Below, one piece after another: positions 12,950 through 12,979 of a stretch of 12,979 nt of DNA (position 1 is its first letter; each line of letters starts with the position of its first letter). Source of the DNA: Deltaproteobacteria bacterium (GTDB taxonomy: Bacteria > Desulfobacterota > Dissulfuribacteria > Dissulfuribacterales > JALVPX01); NCBI GenBank assembly GCA_027031565.1, contig JALVPX010000075.1:4417-17395 (forward strand). The letters run 5' to 3'. The translations under genes and the position numbers were made by a program. A model generated the notes under the pieces. It was not told the origin of the DNA, made no database searches, and saw nothing but the letters and a program-made list of their open reading frames with translations.

Positions 12950-12979
12950 AGGTCGGCCTGTTAAATGCTCAGGCCCAAA
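12937..12979 (+). CDS. Start of an unidentified gene, cut by the window end
   Basis: An ATG at 12937, with GGAGA six bases upstream, opens a frame MEGIKVGLLNAQAQ that stays open to the window end. It overlaps the pcm stop codon by 13 bp, the same style of overlap as lipoprotein-pcm. Only 14 residues are visible, too few to name a family. The inverted repeat GGCCTG/CAGGCC here lies within its codons and is not followed by a T-run. Confidence 0.5.
   Translation, partial: MEGIKVGLLNAQAQ

Noticed and set aside
12955..12975. Inverted repeat GGCCTG/CAGGCC after pcm as a terminator
   Set aside because: It has a 9-base loop, no following T-run before the window end, and falls inside the open frame starting at 12937.

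Overview
The window reads as ordinary chromosomal DNA of an anaerobic Gram-negative bacterium, most likely a Desulfobacterota (former Deltaproteobacteria) lineage. This is inferred from a DUF6178-like protein, a stand-alone MetE-like methyltransferase beside RNase G and FtsK, outer-membrane-type lipoprotein signals and moderate GC content. I cannot name a genus from sequence alone. Nothing points to a phage, plasmid, IS element, CRISPR array or genomic island, even though a tRNA gene lies near each side of the window.

Layout. Positions 1-107 hold the tail of what looks like a terminator from an upstream gene and a minus-strand tRNA-Val(TAC). Positions 151-1890 (minus) encode a 579-residue DUF6178-like protein, with the tRNA promoter's -35 box laid over its stop codon. 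An 82-bp divergent promoter region follows. Positions 1973-4981 (plus) form a compact signalling cluster: a receiver protein with a C-terminal SHOCT-like tail, a REC-GAF-HD-GYP protein predicted to hydrolyse cyclic di-GMP, and a small protein with a histidine-kinase-like H-box but no recognisable ATP-binding motifs. Positions 5109-10841 (plus) carry a tightly packed run of metabolic and housekeeping genes: ftsK translocase, RNase G, a MetE-like zinc methyltransferase and glucokinase, with gaps or overlaps of a few tens of bases.

The right part mixes strands. A minus-strand Nudix hydrolase overlaps the 3' end of glucokinase tail-to-tail by 20 bp. Upstream of it are a strong minus-strand terminator and tRNA-Val(CAC), whose promoter contains a perfect 8-bp inverted repeat. 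Next comes a minus-strand zinc-ribbon protein with an acidic tail. Divergent from it runs a plus-strand chain of a BamE/SmpA-like lipoprotein, L-isoaspartate methyltransferase (pcm) and the first 14 codons of another gene, each overlapping the next.

The most interesting candidate for an undescribed system is the signalling cluster at 1973-4981. The third protein has the architecture of Spo0B/ChpT-type phosphotransferases (dimerisation/His-phosphotransfer helices plus a degenerate ATPase-like domain) and is adjacent to two receiver proteins. It could therefore relay phosphate between receivers or from a remote kinase, with a cyclic-di-GMP phosphodiesterase as output. This is inference from motifs and gene order.
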